A stretch of DNA of 64,000 nucleotides from Micromonospora sp. FIMYZ51 (GCF_038246755.1 NZ_CP134706.1:6389501-6453500); one strand, 5' to 3'; counted from the stretch's first letter, positions 17,072 through 26,557 are shown. Notes: generated by a model not told the origin, from the letters alone. Numbers and translations are program-made.

Positions 17072-17629
17072 GTGAACTTCGACGCGTACGCCCGGACCGG
17101 GGTTGACCTCGTCAACGCCCGACTGGACGGCCTCGACGACCTGCGGGCCATCTTTCCCGAAGAGAACGCGTGGATGCGCGACGAGGTCGTGGAACGGGAC
17201 CTGGTTGTCTTCCGGCGGGCGCAGAAACGGTTGCGGGACGTCTTCGAGTACGGCACCTCCGGCCGCGACAGCCAGGCGGTGGCCGAGTTGAACTCCCTGC
17301 TGGAGGCGTTCCCGGTGCAGCCACGCATCTCGGGGCACGACTCCAGCGACTGGCACATGCACGTCACCAGCCGGGGTGCCTCGGTGAGTTCGGAGTTCCT
17401 GGCCGGCGCGGTCTGGGGGCTGTCGGTCTGGCTCTGCGAGTACGGCAGCGCCCGGTTCGGGGTCTGCGCGGACGACCGCTGCGGCAACGTCTACCTGGAC
17501 ACCTCGTCCAACTGCTGCCGGCGGTTCTGCTCCGAGCGCTGCGCCACCCGCTCGCACGTGGCCGCACACCGTGCCCGCAAGCGGGCCGCCGTCCCGGCGC
17601 AGAGCGACCCGCTGACGCCCGTCTCCTGA
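17072..17629 (+). CDS. CGNR zinc-finger protein (ABATE-type)
   Basis: 185 residues. The N-terminal about 120 residues match the stress-associated ABATE-like domain. The C-terminal CGNR zinc finger has CADDRCGNVYLD followed by CCRRFCSERCATR and a basic HRARKR tail. In actinomycetes these are putative DNA-binding regulators of unknown ligand. It starts 19 bp after the ATP-grasp gene with TTTGGAGG as ribosome-binding site, so it is probably in the same transcript. Confidence 0.85.
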   Translation: MNFDAYARTGVDLVNARLDGLDDLRAIFPEENAWMRDEVVERDLVVFRRAQKRLRDVFEYGTSGRDSQAVAELNSLLEAFPVQPRISGHDSSDWHMHVTSRGASVSSEFLAGAVWGLSVWLCEYGSARFGVCADDRCGNVYLDTSSNCCRRFCSERCATRSHVAAHRARKRAAVPAQSDPLTPVS

Positions 17630-17644
17630 CCGGGGGCGGGGCCG

Positions 17645-18451
17645 TCAGGCGTCGACCGGGGACGGGGTGTTGAGGTGCTGGCGGGCGAAGGCCAGCGCCT
17701 CCCGCAGGTCCGCCTCGCGGGTCTGTCGGCTCTTCGCGCCCCGGGTGGTCACCTCCACCGCCACCGAGCCGGTGAAGCCCCGCCCGGCCAGCGACCGCAG
17801 CAACTCGGCACAGGGCTGGCTGCCGCGTCCGGGCACCAGGTGCTCGTCGCGCCCCTCGCCGGTGCCGTCGCCGAGATGCACGTGCGCCAGGCCGTCGCCC
17901 ATCCGGTCGGCCATCGCCAGCGCGTCACTGTGCGAGGCGGCGCAGTGCGACAGGTCCAGCGTGTACGCGGGATAGGCGGACTCGGTCGGATCCCAGCCGG
18001 GCACGTACGGCACGAACTGCCGGCCGGCCATCCGCACCGGGTACATGTTCTCCACCGCGAACCGCAGCCCGCCGAAGTCGCCGGCCACCTTGGCCAGGCC
18101 GTCGGCGAAATTGCGCGCGTAGTCCCGCTGCCAGGTGAACGGCGGGTGCACCACCACGGTCGGTGCCTCAAGCGTCTCGGCGAGCACTGCCGCCCGACGC
18201 AGCCGCTCCCACGGGTCCGGGCTCCAGACCCGCTGGGTGACCAGCAGGCACGGTGCGTGCACGGAGAGCACCGGCACGCCGTAGTGGTCGGCCAGCCCGC
18301 GCAGCGCACCGGCGTCCTGGCTGACGGCGTCGGTCCACACCATCACCTCGACCCCGTCGTAGCCGAGGGCCGCGGCCAGCTGAAACGCGGCCGCGGTCCG
18401 CTCCGGAAAGACCGAGGAGCTGGACAGGAGCACCGGGACACGGGAAGTCAC
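17645..18451 (-). CDS. Sugar-phosphate isomerase/epimerase-family TIM barrel
   Basis: 268 residues from GTG 18451 (a further in-frame ATG at 18511 would add 20 residues). AP_endonuc_2/xylose-isomerase-like barrel: [48 protein letters not shown] and [19 protein letters not shown] place the expected metal-ligand His/Glu/Asp. Substrate unknown. The gene follows the Ppx/GppA gene on the same strand and converges on the CGNR gene with only 15 bp between. Confidence 0.82.
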   Translation of the reverse strand: MTSRVPVLLSSSSVFPERTAAAFQLAAALGYDGVEVMVWTDAVSQDAGALRGLADHYGVPVLSVHAPCLLVTQRVWSPDPWERLRRAAVLAETLEAPTVVVHPPFTWQRDYARNFADGLAKVAGDFGGLRFAVENMYPVRMAGRQFVPYVPGWDPTESAYPAYTLDLSHCAASHSDALAMADRMGDGLAHVHLGDGTGEGRDEHLVPGRGSQPCAELLRSLAGRGFTGSVAVEVTTRGAKSRQTREADLREALAFARQHLNTPSPVDA

Positions 18452-18526
18452 ACCACCGAGGGTAGCCGCCGTCGATTGCGGCATCACGACGAGAAGCCGC
18501 AAACCGGACATCAAGTACGACGGGCG

Positions 18527-19471
18527 TCACACCGACGCCAGCTGATCCAACCGGTTGAGGATGACGCCCTCCCGCAGCGCCCACGGACAGACGTCCAGCG
18601 AGTCGACCCCGAGACGCCGCAGCACCGCCTCGGCGACGACGGCACCGGCCAGCAGTTGGTGGGCGCGACCGGCGCTCACCCCCTCCAGCTCGGCCAACTT
18701 CGCCGGCGGGATGTGCCGGATGAAGCCGAGCACCTGCCGCAGGCCCGAGCGGGTCAGCTCGCGACGGATGCGGGGCCCGGCGCCGCTGGGGGCCGCCCCG
18801 GCCAGCCGGGCCAGCGTGCGGAACGTCTTGGAGGTGGCCACCGGACGGTCCCAGGCCACCTCGCTCAACCGTGCCACCACGGGGTCGAGCAGGTCGGTGA
18901 CGTACTCGCGGAGCTGGTCCACCGCGTCGGCCGTGGGCGGGCTGGTGTCCTGCGGATCGACGTGGAGCCGGTCCCGGGTGAGCCGGCCGGCACCGAGCGG
19001 CAGCGACTCCGCGACGTCCGGGTCCTCGTCGATGCCCGCCGCGATCTCCAGCGAGCCGCCGCCGATGTCCAGCACCAGCAACCGACCCGCCGACCAGCCG
19101 AACCAGCGCCGGACCGCGAGGAAGGTCAGCCGCGCCTCGTCCGCGCCGGAGAGCACCTCCAGGCGTACGCCGGTGGTCTGCCGAACCCGGGCCAGCACCT
19201 CGGCGCCGTTGGTGGCGTCGCGTACCGCCGAGGTGGCGAAGGCGAGCAGGTCGTCCACCGCCAGGGCGGTGGCCGAGGCCCGGGCGGCGGCGACCGCCTC
19301 GACCAGGGCGTCCGCAGCGGCCTCGCGGAGCGCGCCGTCCGGGCCGATCTGCTCGGCGAGGCGCAGCGTCGACTTCTGCGAGTGCGCCGGCCACGGGTGC
19401 GCTCCCCGGTGGGCGTCGACCACCAGCAGATGCACCGTGTTCGAGCCGACGTCGAGGACACCCAGTCGCAT
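18527..19471 (-). CDS. Exopolyphosphatase/pppGpp phosphatase (Ppx/GppA)
   Basis: 314 residues, ASKHA fold. Phosphate-1 loop [16 protein letters not shown] (4-19) and phosphate-2 [15 protein letters not shown], with [12 protein letters not shown] between, are diagnostic. This is the short two-domain actinobacterial form without the C-terminal HD domain. The open frame continues far upstream, but the domain starts at ATG 19471. Hydrolyses polyphosphate or the pppGpp gamma-phosphate; the phosphate regulon lies 2 kb away. Confidence 0.92.
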   Translation of the reverse strand: MRLGVLDVGSNTVHLLVVDAHRGAHPWPAHSQKSTLRLAEQIGPDGALREAAADALVEAVAAARASATALAVDDLLAFATSAVRDATNGAEVLARVRQTTGVRLEVLSGADEARLTFLAVRRWFGWSAGRLLVLDIGGGSLEIAAGIDEDPDVAESLPLGAGRLTRDRLHVDPQDTSPPTADAVDQLREYVTDLLDPVVARLSEVAWDRPVATSKTFRTLARLAGAAPSGAGPRIRRELTRSGLRQVLGFIRHIPPAKLAELEGVSAGRAHQLLAGAVVAEAVLRRLGVDSLDVCPWALREGVILNRLDQLASV

Positions 19472-19544
19472 GGCACAGACACTAGGCCAACCGGTTCGCG
19501 GCACTGACCGGCCCGCTCGGCGCAGCCCGCGTACGCTGGGCCGG

Positions 19545-20354
19545 GTGACAGGGCAGATCGAACTCCGCGTGCTGGTGGACGACCCAGCGGACCCGCGCAG
19601 CCGCGAGGTGCCGCTGGACTTTCCCCGGGAGTGGATCGAGTTCGTCGACCCGGCGGACGAGCGGCACCTGGTCCGGGCCGACCTCACCTGGCTGCTGTCC
19701 CGGTGGACCTGCGTCTTCGGGCGGGGCTGCCACGGCATCATCGCCGGCCGGGCCGCCGACGGCTGCTGCTCGCACGGCGCCTTCTTCACCGACGCGGACG
19801 ACGAGAAGCGGGTCCGCGCGGCGGCGAAGCGGTTGACCCCGGAGTCTTGGCAGCACTTCCGTCGCGGTTTCAAGAACTGGACCGAGAACGACACGGTGGA
19901 CGGCAAGACTCCCGCCCGGCGCACCGCCACCCGGGACGAGGAGGGCCCGTGCGTCTTCCTCAACGAAGCAGACTTTCCGGGCGGAGGCGGCTGCGCGCTG
20001 CACGCCCAGGCCCTGCGCGACGGGGTGCACCCGCTGGAATACAAGCCGGACGTCTGCTGGCAGTTGCCGGTCCGCCGGGACCAGGAGTGGGTGAAGCGGC
20101 CGGACAACAGCAAGGTGCTGGTCTCCACGCTTGCCGAGTTCGACCGGCGAGGCTGGGGCGCCGGTGGACACGACCTGGACTGGTGGTGCACCTCCGCCAC
20201 CGACGCGCACGTCGGCGCCGAGCCGATGTACCTGTCGTACGCCCCGGAGCTGACCGCGCTCGTCGGCGAGGCCGCGTACGCGAAACTGGCCGAACTCTGC
20301 GCCGCGCGGGTACGGCAGGGCCTGGTCGCCCCCCACCCCGCCGACCCCTGCTGA
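19545..20354 (+). CDS. Conserved Cys-rich protein (possibly DUF3109/YkgJ-like)
   Basis: 269 residues from GTG 19545. Cysteines are clustered: CVFGRGCHG (about 51-59), [10 protein letters not shown] (about 68-77), [20 protein letters not shown] and [10 protein letters not shown]. That spacing is typical of metal- or Fe-S-binding YkgJ/DUF3109-like proteins, though I cannot assign the family with certainty. It is divergent from ppx with 73 bp between, so the two share a promoter region. Function unknown. Confidence 0.7.
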   Translation: MTGQIELRVLVDDPADPRSREVPLDFPREWIEFVDPADERHLVRADLTWLLSRWTCVFGRGCHGIIAGRAADGCCSHGAFFTDADDEKRVRAAAKRLTPESWQHFRRGFKNWTENDTVDGKTPARRTATRDEEGPCVFLNEADFPGGGGCALHAQALRDGVHPLEYKPDVCWQLPVRRDQEWVKRPDNSKVLVSTLAEFDRRGWGAGGHDLDWWCTSATDAHVGAEPMYLSYAPELTALVGEAAYAKLAELCAARVRQGLVAPHPADPC

Positions 20355-20375
20355 GCCAGCTCGCGCTGATCTTGA

Positions 20376-20389
20376 TAGCACCGTTGCTA
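20376..20389. promoter_or_regulatory. Candidate antitoxin operator
   Basis: Perfect inverted repeat TAGCA-CCGT-TGCTA, 11 bp upstream of the antitoxin ATG and next to a -10-like TACCAT (20388-20393). Toxin-antitoxin operons of the Phd/Doc and ribbon-helix-helix type autoregulate through such sites. Confidence 0.55.
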
Positions 20390-20399
20390 CCATATCCAC

Positions 20400-20600
20400 A
20401 TGGCCATGACGCTCCGACTCGATGACGAACGCGAACGCCGACTCCGCCTCGCGGCGGACGAGGAAGAGCGGTCGATGCACGCGGTGGTGGTGACCGCGAT
20501 CGACGACTACCTGGCACGGCGCAACGCACGGCAGTTCGGCGAACTCGCCGACGAGATCATCGAGCGACACGCCACCTTGCTCGCCCGCCTGGCGGAGTGA
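20400..20600 (+). CDS. Antitoxin, ribbon-helix-helix type
   Basis: 66 residues. The N-terminal MTLRLDDERERRLRLAADE is a ribbon-helix-helix strand-helix pattern; the acidic C-terminal helix (ELADEIIERH) would wrap the toxin. Stop and toxin start overlap. It represses its own operon and neutralises the Doc-type toxin by analogy with such pairs; note that classical Doc pairs with Phd, which has another fold. Confidence 0.8.
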   Translation: MAMTLRLDDERERRLRLAADEEERSMHAVVVTAIDDYLARRNARQFGELADEIIERHATLLARLAE

Positions 20601-20983
20601 TGACCGAGCTCTACTACCCGGCGCTCGCTGACGTGGTTCAGATCGCTCGCAAGATCGGCGTCGGGGTCCGCGACGCCGGGCTGATCGAATCTGCCGTCGC
20701 CCGGCCCCGCACCAGCGTGTTCGGCGAGGACGCCTACCCGGACCTCTGGACCAAGGCGGCGGCGTTGCTGCACTCGCTGGTCAGCAATCACCCGTTTGTG
20801 GATGGCAACAAGCGCATCGGCTGGATCCTGGCCATCACCTTCCTGCTACAGAGCCGTGCCGTCGCTGTCGCGCAGCTCGACCAGATGGACCAGGACGTCG
20901 CGTACGACCTGGTCATCGCGGTGGCGGAGAGCCGGCTGACCGAGGTGGACGAGATCTCGCAGTCGCTGCGGAAACTCTTCTGA
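20600..20983 (+). CDS. Doc-type Fic-domain toxin
   Basis: 127 residues from ATG 20600 (GTG 20597 also possible). Signature NHPFVDGNKRIGW (Fic motif HxFxDGNKR, complete with catalytic His) and the Doc-like length identify a Doc toxin. Doc of phage P1 phosphorylates elongation factor EF-Tu and halts translation. The downstream neighbour regX3 is convergent 19 bp away. The motif has no substitutions that would suggest inactivity. Confidence 0.88.
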   Translation: MTELYYPALADVVQIARKIGVGVRDAGLIESAVARPRTSVFGEDAYPDLWTKAAALLHSLVSNHPFVDGNKRIGWILAITFLLQSRAVAVAQLDQMDQDVAYDLVIAVAESRLTEVDEISQSLRKLF

Positions 20984-21002
20984 GCCGGTGGTGCGCTGCG
21001 GA

Positions 21003-21704
21003 TCAGGGTTCGAACTTGTAGCCGAGGCCACGGACCGTGACGATGTGGCGCGGGGCGGAGGGCTCCGGCTCGATCTTGGAGCGCAGCCGCTTGACGTGCA
21101 CGTCAAGCGTCTTGGTGTCGCCCACGTAGTCGGCGCCCCAGACCCGGTCGATCAGCTGCCCCCGGGTGAGCACCCGGCCCGCGTTGCGTAGCAGCAGTTC
21201 CAGCAGCTCGAACTCCTTGAGCGGCAGTTGCACCGTAGCCCCGTCGACGGTCACCACGTGCCGCTCGATGTCCATCCGGACCGGGCCGGCGGCCAGCGTC
21301 GGGCCGCCCGACTCGGTCGCCTCGGCGCTCTGCCGACGCAGCACCGCACGGATCCGGGCCACCAGTTCCCGAGGCGAGTACGGCTTGGTGACGTAGTCGT
21401 CGGCACCGATCTCCAGGCCGACCACCTTGTCGATCTCGCTGTCCCGGGCGGTGACCATGATGATCGGTACGCGCGAACGCTGCCGCAGTTGTCGGCACAC
21501 CTCGGTGCCCGACATCTCCGGCAGCATCAGGTCGAGCAGCACGATGTCGGCACCGGTCCGGTCGAACTCGGTGAGGGCCGATGTGCCCGTGGCGGCCACG
21601 GAAACCTCGAAGCCCTCCTTGCGGAGCATGTACGACAGGGCGTCGGAGAACGACTCCTCGTCCTCGACCACCAGAACCCGGCTCAACGGCCTCTTCCTTT
21701 CCAT
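21003..21704 (-). CDS. regX3: Response regulator RegX3/PhoP type
   Basis: 233 residues, OmpR/PhoB class. Receiver domain with acidic pocket VVEDEES, phosphoacceptor D58 (VLLDLMLPEMSG), the T in IIMVTARDS and K in YVTKPYSPRELVARI. The C-terminal winged helix ends in DVHVKRLRSKIE and HIVTVRGLGYKFEP. It follows the SenX3-type kinase gene by 41 bp and, with phoU divergent upstream, is the phosphate-starvation two-component system (RegX3 in mycobacteria, PhoP in Streptomyces). Confidence 0.92.
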   Translation of the reverse strand: MERKRPLSRVLVVEDEESFSDALSYMLRKEGFEVSVAATGTSALTEFDRTGADIVLLDLMLPEMSGTEVCRQLRQRSRVPIIMVTARDSEIDKVVGLEIGADDYVTKPYSPRELVARIRAVLRRQSAEATESGGPTLAAGPVRMDIERHVVTVDGATVQLPLKEFELLELLLRNAGRVLTRGQLIDRVWGADYVGDTKTLDVHVKRLRSKIEPEPSAPRHIVTVRGLGYKFEP

Positions 21705-21717
21705 CCGCGTCGGATCC

Positions 21718-21762
21718 GGCGCAGCCCGGCCGGATCCAGCTGTGCTCAGACCGGGCTGCGCC
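21718..21762. repeat. Inverted repeat between senX3 and regX3
   Basis: 12-bp perfect arms GGCGCAGCCCGG (21718-21729) and CCGGGCTGCGCC (21751-21762) around a 21-nt loop; the second arm covers the last senX3 codons. In the transcript this would form a stable stem just before the regX3 ribosome-binding site and could attenuate or tune regX3 relative to senX3. Confidence 0.55.
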
Positions 21763-23038
21763 CGGCCGGACCGGCCTCGACCCCACCCGACGGCAGTGTC
21801 GCCAGCAGGTCGTCCGGCGGACGAGTGGGCAGCCGGAGGGTGAACGTCGACCCACCACCAAGACTGCTCGTCACCTCCACCCGCCCGCCATGGTTGCTGG
21901 CGATGTGCTTGACGATCGCCAGGCCGAGCCCGGTGCCGCCGGTCGAGCGGGAGCGGGCCTGGTCGGCCCGGTAGAAGCGCTCGAAGATCCGGTCCACGTC
22001 GTCGGGGGCGATGCCGATGCCCTGGTCCGTGACGGCGATCTCGACGTGCTCCTCGACGGTGCGGGCGGTGATGCGTACCGTCGTCTCCTCGCCCGAGTAG
22101 TTGACGGCGTTCTCCACCAGATTCGCCACGGCGGTGGCCAGCTGGTTGTCGCTGCCGTGCACGGTCAGGCCCCGCTCGGCCTCGACGGCCACGGTGATCC
22201 GCCGGGCGGCGGCGGCGGTGCGGGTACGGTCGACCACCTCGGAGAGCACCCAGTCCACCGCGACCGGCTCCGGGGGCGGCTGCGGCTCGGCGCCCTGGAG
22301 CCGGGTCAGTTCCAGCAACTCCTGCACCAGCCGTCCCAGCCGGGTCGACTCGTGCTGGATCCGCTCGGCGAAGCGCCGGGCCGCGACCAGGTCCTCGGAG
22401 AGTTCCGGCCGCCCCTCGCCGGTCGGCCCAGTGGCGTCGAGCAGCGCCTCGGCGAGCAGTTGCAGCGCGCCGATCGGCGTCTTCAGCTCGTGGCTGACGT
22501 TGGCCACGAAGTCACGGCGGACCCGGGCCAGCCGGTGCGCCTCCGTCACGTCGGCCGCCTCCACCGCGACGAAACCGCCACCCAACCCCATCGCCCGCAG
22601 GTGCACACCTAACGGGTTCTCGCCGGCACTGTCCCGGCCCCGGGGCAGGTCCAGCTGGATCTCCCGGCGTACCCCGGTGCGCCGTACCTGACCGGCCAGC
22701 GTCCGGACCAGCGGATGCGCGCTGATCGAGCCCGGCCGAGCGCCGGTACGCAACAGCCCCATCGCCCGGGCCGCCGGGTTGACGAGCACGGGCACGTCGT
22801 CGGCATCGAGCACCACGACGCCGGCCCGCAACGAGTCGATCGCTCGGCGGCCGAGCCCGACCTGCACATCCTCGGCGATCGTGTGCCTCCCCTTACCGAA
22901 CCGGAAACCGGCCCGCCCGCTCCTCCCGCTGGCGCCGGCCGGCCGTCGTGCCGCCGGGATGAATCGGGGCAGCAACAGGCCAGCGACCAGCCCGGCCACC
23001 AGGGCCGCAGCCAGACCAACCGTCACCGCCCACGTCAC
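21746..23038 (-). CDS. senX3: Sensor histidine kinase SenX3/PhoR type
   Basis: 430 residues. One N-terminal TM helix (VGLAAALVAGLVAGLLLPRF) and a PAS-like segment (about 60-165), then the HisKA H-box ANVSHELKTPIGALQLL and HATPase boxes NLVENAVNYS, DQGIGIAPDD, FYRADQARSRSTGGTGLGLA. It is the partner of the regX3 gene downstream. Divergent from phoU across an approximately 200-bp region with PHO-box-like repeats. Confidence 0.92.
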   Translation of the reverse strand: MTWAVTVGLAAALVAGLVAGLLLPRFIPAARRPAGASGRSGRAGFRFGKGRHTIAEDVQVGLGRRAIDSLRAGVVVLDADDVPVLVNPAARAMGLLRTGARPGSISAHPLVRTLAGQVRRTGVRREIQLDLPRGRDSAGENPLGVHLRAMGLGGGFVAVEAADVTEAHRLARVRRDFVANVSHELKTPIGALQLLAEALLDATGPTGEGRPELSEDLVAARRFAERIQHESTRLGRLVQELLELTRLQGAEPQPPPEPVAVDWVLSEVVDRTRTAAAARRITVAVEAERGLTVHGSDNQLATAVANLVENAVNYSGEETTVRITARTVEEHVEIAVTDQGIGIAPDDVDRIFERFYRADQARSRSTGGTGLGLAIVKHIASNHGGRVEVTSSLGGGSTFTLRLPTRPPDDLLATLPSGGVEAGPAGRSPV

Positions 23039-23058
23039 CCGGCGATCGTATGGTCATT

Positions 23059-23153
23059 GTTCACCGGCCTACCGGGCAGACCGGGATGAAGCACCCTCAC
23101 TTCCGGGAAAGTTCACTTACCCGTCCGGCGCAGTTCACCGGCGTTCATCTGCG
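23059..23153. promoter_or_regulatory. PHO-box-like repeats between senX3 and phoU
   Basis: GTTCAC/T half-sites occur at 23059 (GTTCACCGGCC), 23111 (GTTCACTTACC), 23133 (GTTCACCGGC) and 23143 (GTTCATCTGCG). The first and second of the right-hand group are 22 bp apart (two 11-bp turns) and the next is 10 bp on. Streptomyces PHO boxes are 11-bp direct repeats with a GTTCACC core, so this region is the likely binding site for the RegX3/PhoP regulator on the bidirectional senX3-regX3/phoU promoter. Confidence 0.75.
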
Positions 23154-23241
23154 GTCCTCCCCCGGGTCCTAGCTTGGGCGGCGACCCGCGTGAAAGCTCC
23201 GCCGGCCCGGACGCCGGCACTGAACCGACAGGACGTGAGGA

Positions 23242-23883
23242 ATGCGCGACGAGTTCCGGGCCGAACTCCAGGCCGTCAGCCAGCTGCTTGTGGAGATGGC
23301 CGAGGGCGTACGGGCCGCGCTGCGGCAGGCGACCCGGGCCCTGCTCACCGCCGACCGCCGGGCCGCCGAGGCGGTGATCGCGGGAGATGCCGAGATCGAC
23401 GGACGCTACCGGCAGGTGGAGGAGCGGGTCTGCGAGGTGCTGGCCCGACAGGCACCGGTCGCCTCCGACCTGCGTGCCATGATCACCGCGCTGCACGTCG
23501 CCGCAGACCTGGAACGGATGGGCGACCTGGCCGACCACGTGGCCAAGACCGCGCTGCGCCGGCACCCGTCGCCCGCCGTCCCGGCCGAGCTACGGCCGGT
23601 CTTCACCGACATGGCGACCATCGCCGACCGGATGGCCGAGAAGATCGCCTCGGTGCTGGCCCACCCGGATGCCACCCTCGCCGCCGAGTTGGACGGCGAC
23701 GACGACGCGATGGACGAGCTGCACCGGGGCCTGTTCGGGGTGTTGCTCGGCGCGGACTGGCCGTACGGCGTGGAGACCGCCATCGACGCCACCCTGCTCG
23801 GCCGGTTCTACGAGCGGTTCGCCGACCACGCGGTGAACAGCGCCGAACACGTCGTCTACCTGATCACCGGCGAACCGGTGTAA
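23242..23883 (+). CDS. phoU: Phosphate-system regulator PhoU
   Basis: 213 residues, two PhoU three-helix repeats: DLRAMITALHVAADLERMGDLA (metal-binding E/D-rich helix) in the first and DATLLGRFYERFADHAVNSA in the second. It modulates signalling between the phosphate transporter and the SenX3/PhoR kinase. Divergent from senX3. Its stop codon TAA is the first three bases of a dispersed GGGCCC repeat element. Confidence 0.93.
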   Translation: MRDEFRAELQAVSQLLVEMAEGVRAALRQATRALLTADRRAAEAVIAGDAEIDGRYRQVEERVCEVLARQAPVASDLRAMITALHVAADLERMGDLADHVAKTALRRHPSPAVPAELRPVFTDMATIADRMAEKIASVLAHPDATLAAELDGDDDAMDELHRGLFGVLLGADWPYGVETAIDATLLGRFYERFADHAVNSAEHVVYLITGEPV

Positions 23884-23935
23884 GGAAGGGCCCCCTGTTA
23901 ACGCCTCGCGTATAGCAGGGGGCCCCTATTAACAA
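23881..23935 (-). repeat. Dispersed GGGCCC element, copy A
   Basis: About 55 bp made of two similar halves of the form GTTAA-x-(A)GGGGCCC-(TTCC). The phoU stop codon is its first triplet. GGGCCCCCTG (23888-23897) pairs with CAGGGGGCCC (23916-23925), giving a hairpin between convergent phoU and gpmA that could terminate both. Other copies: 28487, 39753, 45339, 52335. Confidence 0.85.
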
Positions 23936-23959
23936 ACGCTCAGCGGCTCGCCGAACGGC

Positions 23960-24727
23960 TCAGCGGCCCTGGTTGGCCACCGCCGCGGCGGCCTCCTTGG
24001 CTGCCTCGGGATCGAGGTACGTGCCACCCAGGGTCTGCGGACGCAGCAGCGGGTCCAGGTCGTAGCGCAGCGGGATCCCGGTGGGGATGTTGAGCTTCGC
24101 GATCGCCTCGTCGCTGATCTGGTCCAGATGCTTGACCAACGCGCGCAGCGAGTTGCCGTGCGCGGCCACCAGCACCGTCCGGCCCGCCAGGATGTCCGGC
24201 ACAATCGAGTCGTACCAGTAGGGCAGCATCCGCTCCACGACGTCCTTGAGGCACTCCGTGCGCGGCATCAGCTCGGTCGGCAGCAGCGCGTATCGCGGGT
24301 CGCCCACCTGGGACCACTCGTCGTCGTCGGCGATGGGAGGGGGCGGTGTGTCGTACGAACGGCGCCAGAGCATGAACTGCTCCTCGCCGTACTCATCGAG
24401 GGTCTGCTTCTTGTTCTTGCCCTGTAGGGCGCCGTAGTGACGCTCGTTGAGCCGCCACGACCGGCGCACCGCGATCCAGTGCCGGTCCGCGGCGTTCAGC
24501 GCCAGTTCGGCGGTACGGATGGCGCGGCGCAGCACGCTCGTGTGCACCACGTCCGGCAGCAGGCCGTGCTCGCGCAGCAGCTCGCCGCCGCGGCGCGCCT
24601 CGGTCTCCCCCTTCTCCGTCAGGTCCACATCGACCCAGCCGGTGAAGAGATTCTTGGCGTTCCAGTCGCTTTCGCCGTGCCGCAGCAGGACCAGCGTCCC
24701 GACGGTGGGCCCCTCGCTAGCTGTCAT
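23960..24727 (-). CDS. gpmA: 2,3-bisphosphoglycerate-dependent phosphoglycerate mutase
   Basis: 255 residues. Phosphohistidine motif [12 protein letters not shown] near the N-terminus, [12 protein letters not shown] substrate loop and second catalytic His in [15 protein letters not shown]; length and motifs are those of the glycolytic dPGM. ATG 24727 was chosen over ATG 24736 and the long open frame to 24856 because the conserved region begins at [11 protein letters not shown]. It is often near senX3-regX3 in actinobacteria, as here. Confidence 0.93.
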   Translation of the reverse strand: MTASEGPTVGTLVLLRHGESDWNAKNLFTGWVDVDLTEKGETEARRGGELLREHGLLPDVVHTSVLRRAIRTAELALNAADRHWIAVRRSWRLNERHYGALQGKNKKQTLDEYGEEQFMLWRRSYDTPPPPIADDDEWSQVGDPRYALLPTELMPRTECLKDVVERMLPYWYDSIVPDILAGRTVLVAAHGNSLRALVKHLDQISDEAIAKLNIPTGIPLRYDLDPLLRPQTLGGTYLDPEAAKEAAAAVANQGR

Positions 24728-24877
24728 GCCGATCATCCTGCCGCAACGCGGGACGGGACGCGCGGGAAGGGTGGTGACGACCACCACGTGGAAAACGCCG
24801 TGACCCCGGTTCCGGGGCGGCACTAGGTTGTAAGGCGCTATACCAAGATCGGTCATTACGGAAACGGGGGCGTCAGA

Positions 24878-26185
24878 GTGCGCGCGATGCGGGATTGGTT
24901 CCGGGACACCACGGGCGGATTACCGAAGACCTTCTGGTACCTCTGGACCGGCACCCTGATCAACCGGCTCGGCTCGTTCGTCCTCGTATTCCTCGCCATC
25001 TATCTGACCCAGGAGCGTGGCTTCTCCGCCACCCAGGCCGGCCTGGTGATCGGCCTCTGGGGCGTGGGTGGCGCGGTCGGCACCACCGTCGGCGGTACGC
25101 TGGCCGACCGCTGGGGACGGCGGCCCACCCTGCTCACCGCCCACCTCGGCGGGGCGGTCATGATGCTCGCCCTCGGCTTCACCCGTGAGCTGTGGGCGGT
25201 CGCGGTCGGCGCCCTGCTGCTCGGCCTCTTCGCCGAGGCGGCCCGTCCCGCCTTCGGCGCCATGATGATCGACGTGGTGCCCGAGCGGGACCGGTTGCGC
25301 GCCTTCTCGCTCAACTACTGGGCGATCAACCTCGGCTTCGCCTGCGCGGCGGTGCTCGCCGGCTTCGCGGCCCAGGCCAGCTACCTCCTGCTCTTCGTGG
25401 TCAACGCGTCCACCACAGTGATCACCGCACTGATCATCTTCGGCAAGGTGCGGGAGACGCGTACGGTCACCGTCGCCACGCGGTCCGGCGCCGCCCCCGC
25501 CGGAGCGCTGCGGGCCATCCTCTCCGACCGGGTCTACCTGGGCTTCGTCGCGCTGAACCTGCTCGGCGCGCTGATCTTCCTCCAGCACATCTCGATGCTG
25601 CCGATCGCCATGGCCGACTCGGGCCTGAGCCCCGCCACGTACGGTGCGGTGATCGCGCTCAACGGGGTCCTGATCGTGGTCGGCCAACTCTTCGTGCCCC
25701 GACTCATCCGGGGTCGCAGCCGCTCCCACGTGCTCGCCCTGTCGTCGGTGGTGGTGGGCGTCGGCTTCGGGCTGACCGCCTTCGCCGACGTCGCATGGTT
25801 CTACGGGCTGACCGTGCTGATCTGGACGATCGGCGAGATGCTCCAGTCCCCGTCGAACGCCACGCTCATCGCGGAACTCTCCCCGACCGAGCTGCGCGGT
25901 CGCTACCAGGGCGTCTTCTCGCTCTCCTGGCAGTTGGCCGGGGCGATCGCGCCGGTCCTCGGTGGACTGGTACGGGAACAGGCCGGAAACGTCGCACTCT
26001 GGCTCGGCTGCGCCGCGATCGGGGCGGTGATGGCGGTGGGCCACCTGCTCTCCGGGCCGGCCCGCGAGCGGCGGGCGCTCACCCTGCGTACGGCCGGATC
26101 GGCACCGGTGGTGACGGTCCAGTCGACCGCGCCCCAGCCGGCGGCGCCCCAGGCGGCCGAACCGGTCGCCACCACTGGCAAGTAG
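24878..26185 (+). CDS. MFS transporter
   Basis: 435 residues, 12 predicted helices. The MFS loop 2-3 motif appears as [15 protein letters not shown], and a second related segment lies after helix 8 (LIRGRSRSH). No substrate-specific residues are evident; exporters of this type often confer drug efflux. It starts at GTG 24878, is divergent from gpmA by about 150 bp, and is followed by a strong hairpin. Confidence 0.87.
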   Translation: MRAMRDWFRDTTGGLPKTFWYLWTGTLINRLGSFVLVFLAIYLTQERGFSATQAGLVIGLWGVGGAVGTTVGGTLADRWGRRPTLLTAHLGGAVMMLALGFTRELWAVAVGALLLGLFAEAARPAFGAMMIDVVPERDRLRAFSLNYWAINLGFACAAVLAGFAAQASYLLLFVVNASTTVITALIIFGKVRETRTVTVATRSGAAPAGALRAILSDRVYLGFVALNLLGALIFLQHISMLPIAMADSGLSPATYGAVIALNGVLIVVGQLFVPRLIRGRSRSHVLALSSVVVGVGFGLTAFADVAWFYGLTVLIWTIGEMLQSPSNATLIAELSPTELRGRYQGVFSLSWQLAGAIAPVLGGLVREQAGNVALWLGCAAIGAVMAVGHLLSGPARERRALTLRTAGSAPVVTVQSTAPQPAAPQAAEPVATTGK

Positions 26186-26199
26186 GGGTTGTGACGTGA

Positions 26200-26228
26200 T
26201 GTGCCCGGCATGAACCATGCCGGGCACA
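26200..26228. terminator. Hairpin after the MFS gene
   Basis: TGTGCCCGGCAT / ATGCCGGGCACA, 12-bp perfect stem with a 5-nt loop, 15 bp after the MFS stop and between convergent genes. There is no T-run, as is usual for high-GC actinomycete terminators. Confidence 0.75.
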
Positions 26229-26437
26229 CATCGTACGACCGGCGGCGGCGGGCGACGCTCACCCCCGTAAGCGACGCCCGCTCACGCCGCCGGTCCAAAC
26301 AGGTGGGCCACCGTCCCCCAACGGTTTGGGTCCACCCGTCCCCCACGCCCCGCTCGGTGCACAGATCTGATCGATCTACCGCTCCCCCGAACGGTTCCGA
26401 ACGTTGCGTGGTGCAATAAAGCTAGTTGGCCGGTTGG

Positions 26438-26460
26438 CAGCGATTCAACTTGAATCGCTG
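26438..26460. repeat. 23-bp AT-rich palindrome in the MFS / H1-like gap
   Basis: CAGCGATTCAA-C-TTGAATCGCTG: 11-bp arms around one central base. It lies about 100 bp past the stop codon of the H1-like gene. A one-base centre suits a dimeric DNA-binding protein better than an RNA loop, yet no gene starts close by. The rest of 26229-26557 shows no gene. Confidence 0.5.
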
Positions 26461-26557
26461 TCTCGCCCGTCACAGCAACGGTGACCATCCCTGGACGAGC
26501 TTCGGGCCCACGTGCAGACCCAACAGCGCATACCCGTCGCACATTCCCGCAAACGCC

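Noticed and set aside
17675..19507. 610-codon plus-strand frame across the TIM-barrel and ppx genes
   Set aside because: Antisense shadow spanning two real genes and the gap between them.
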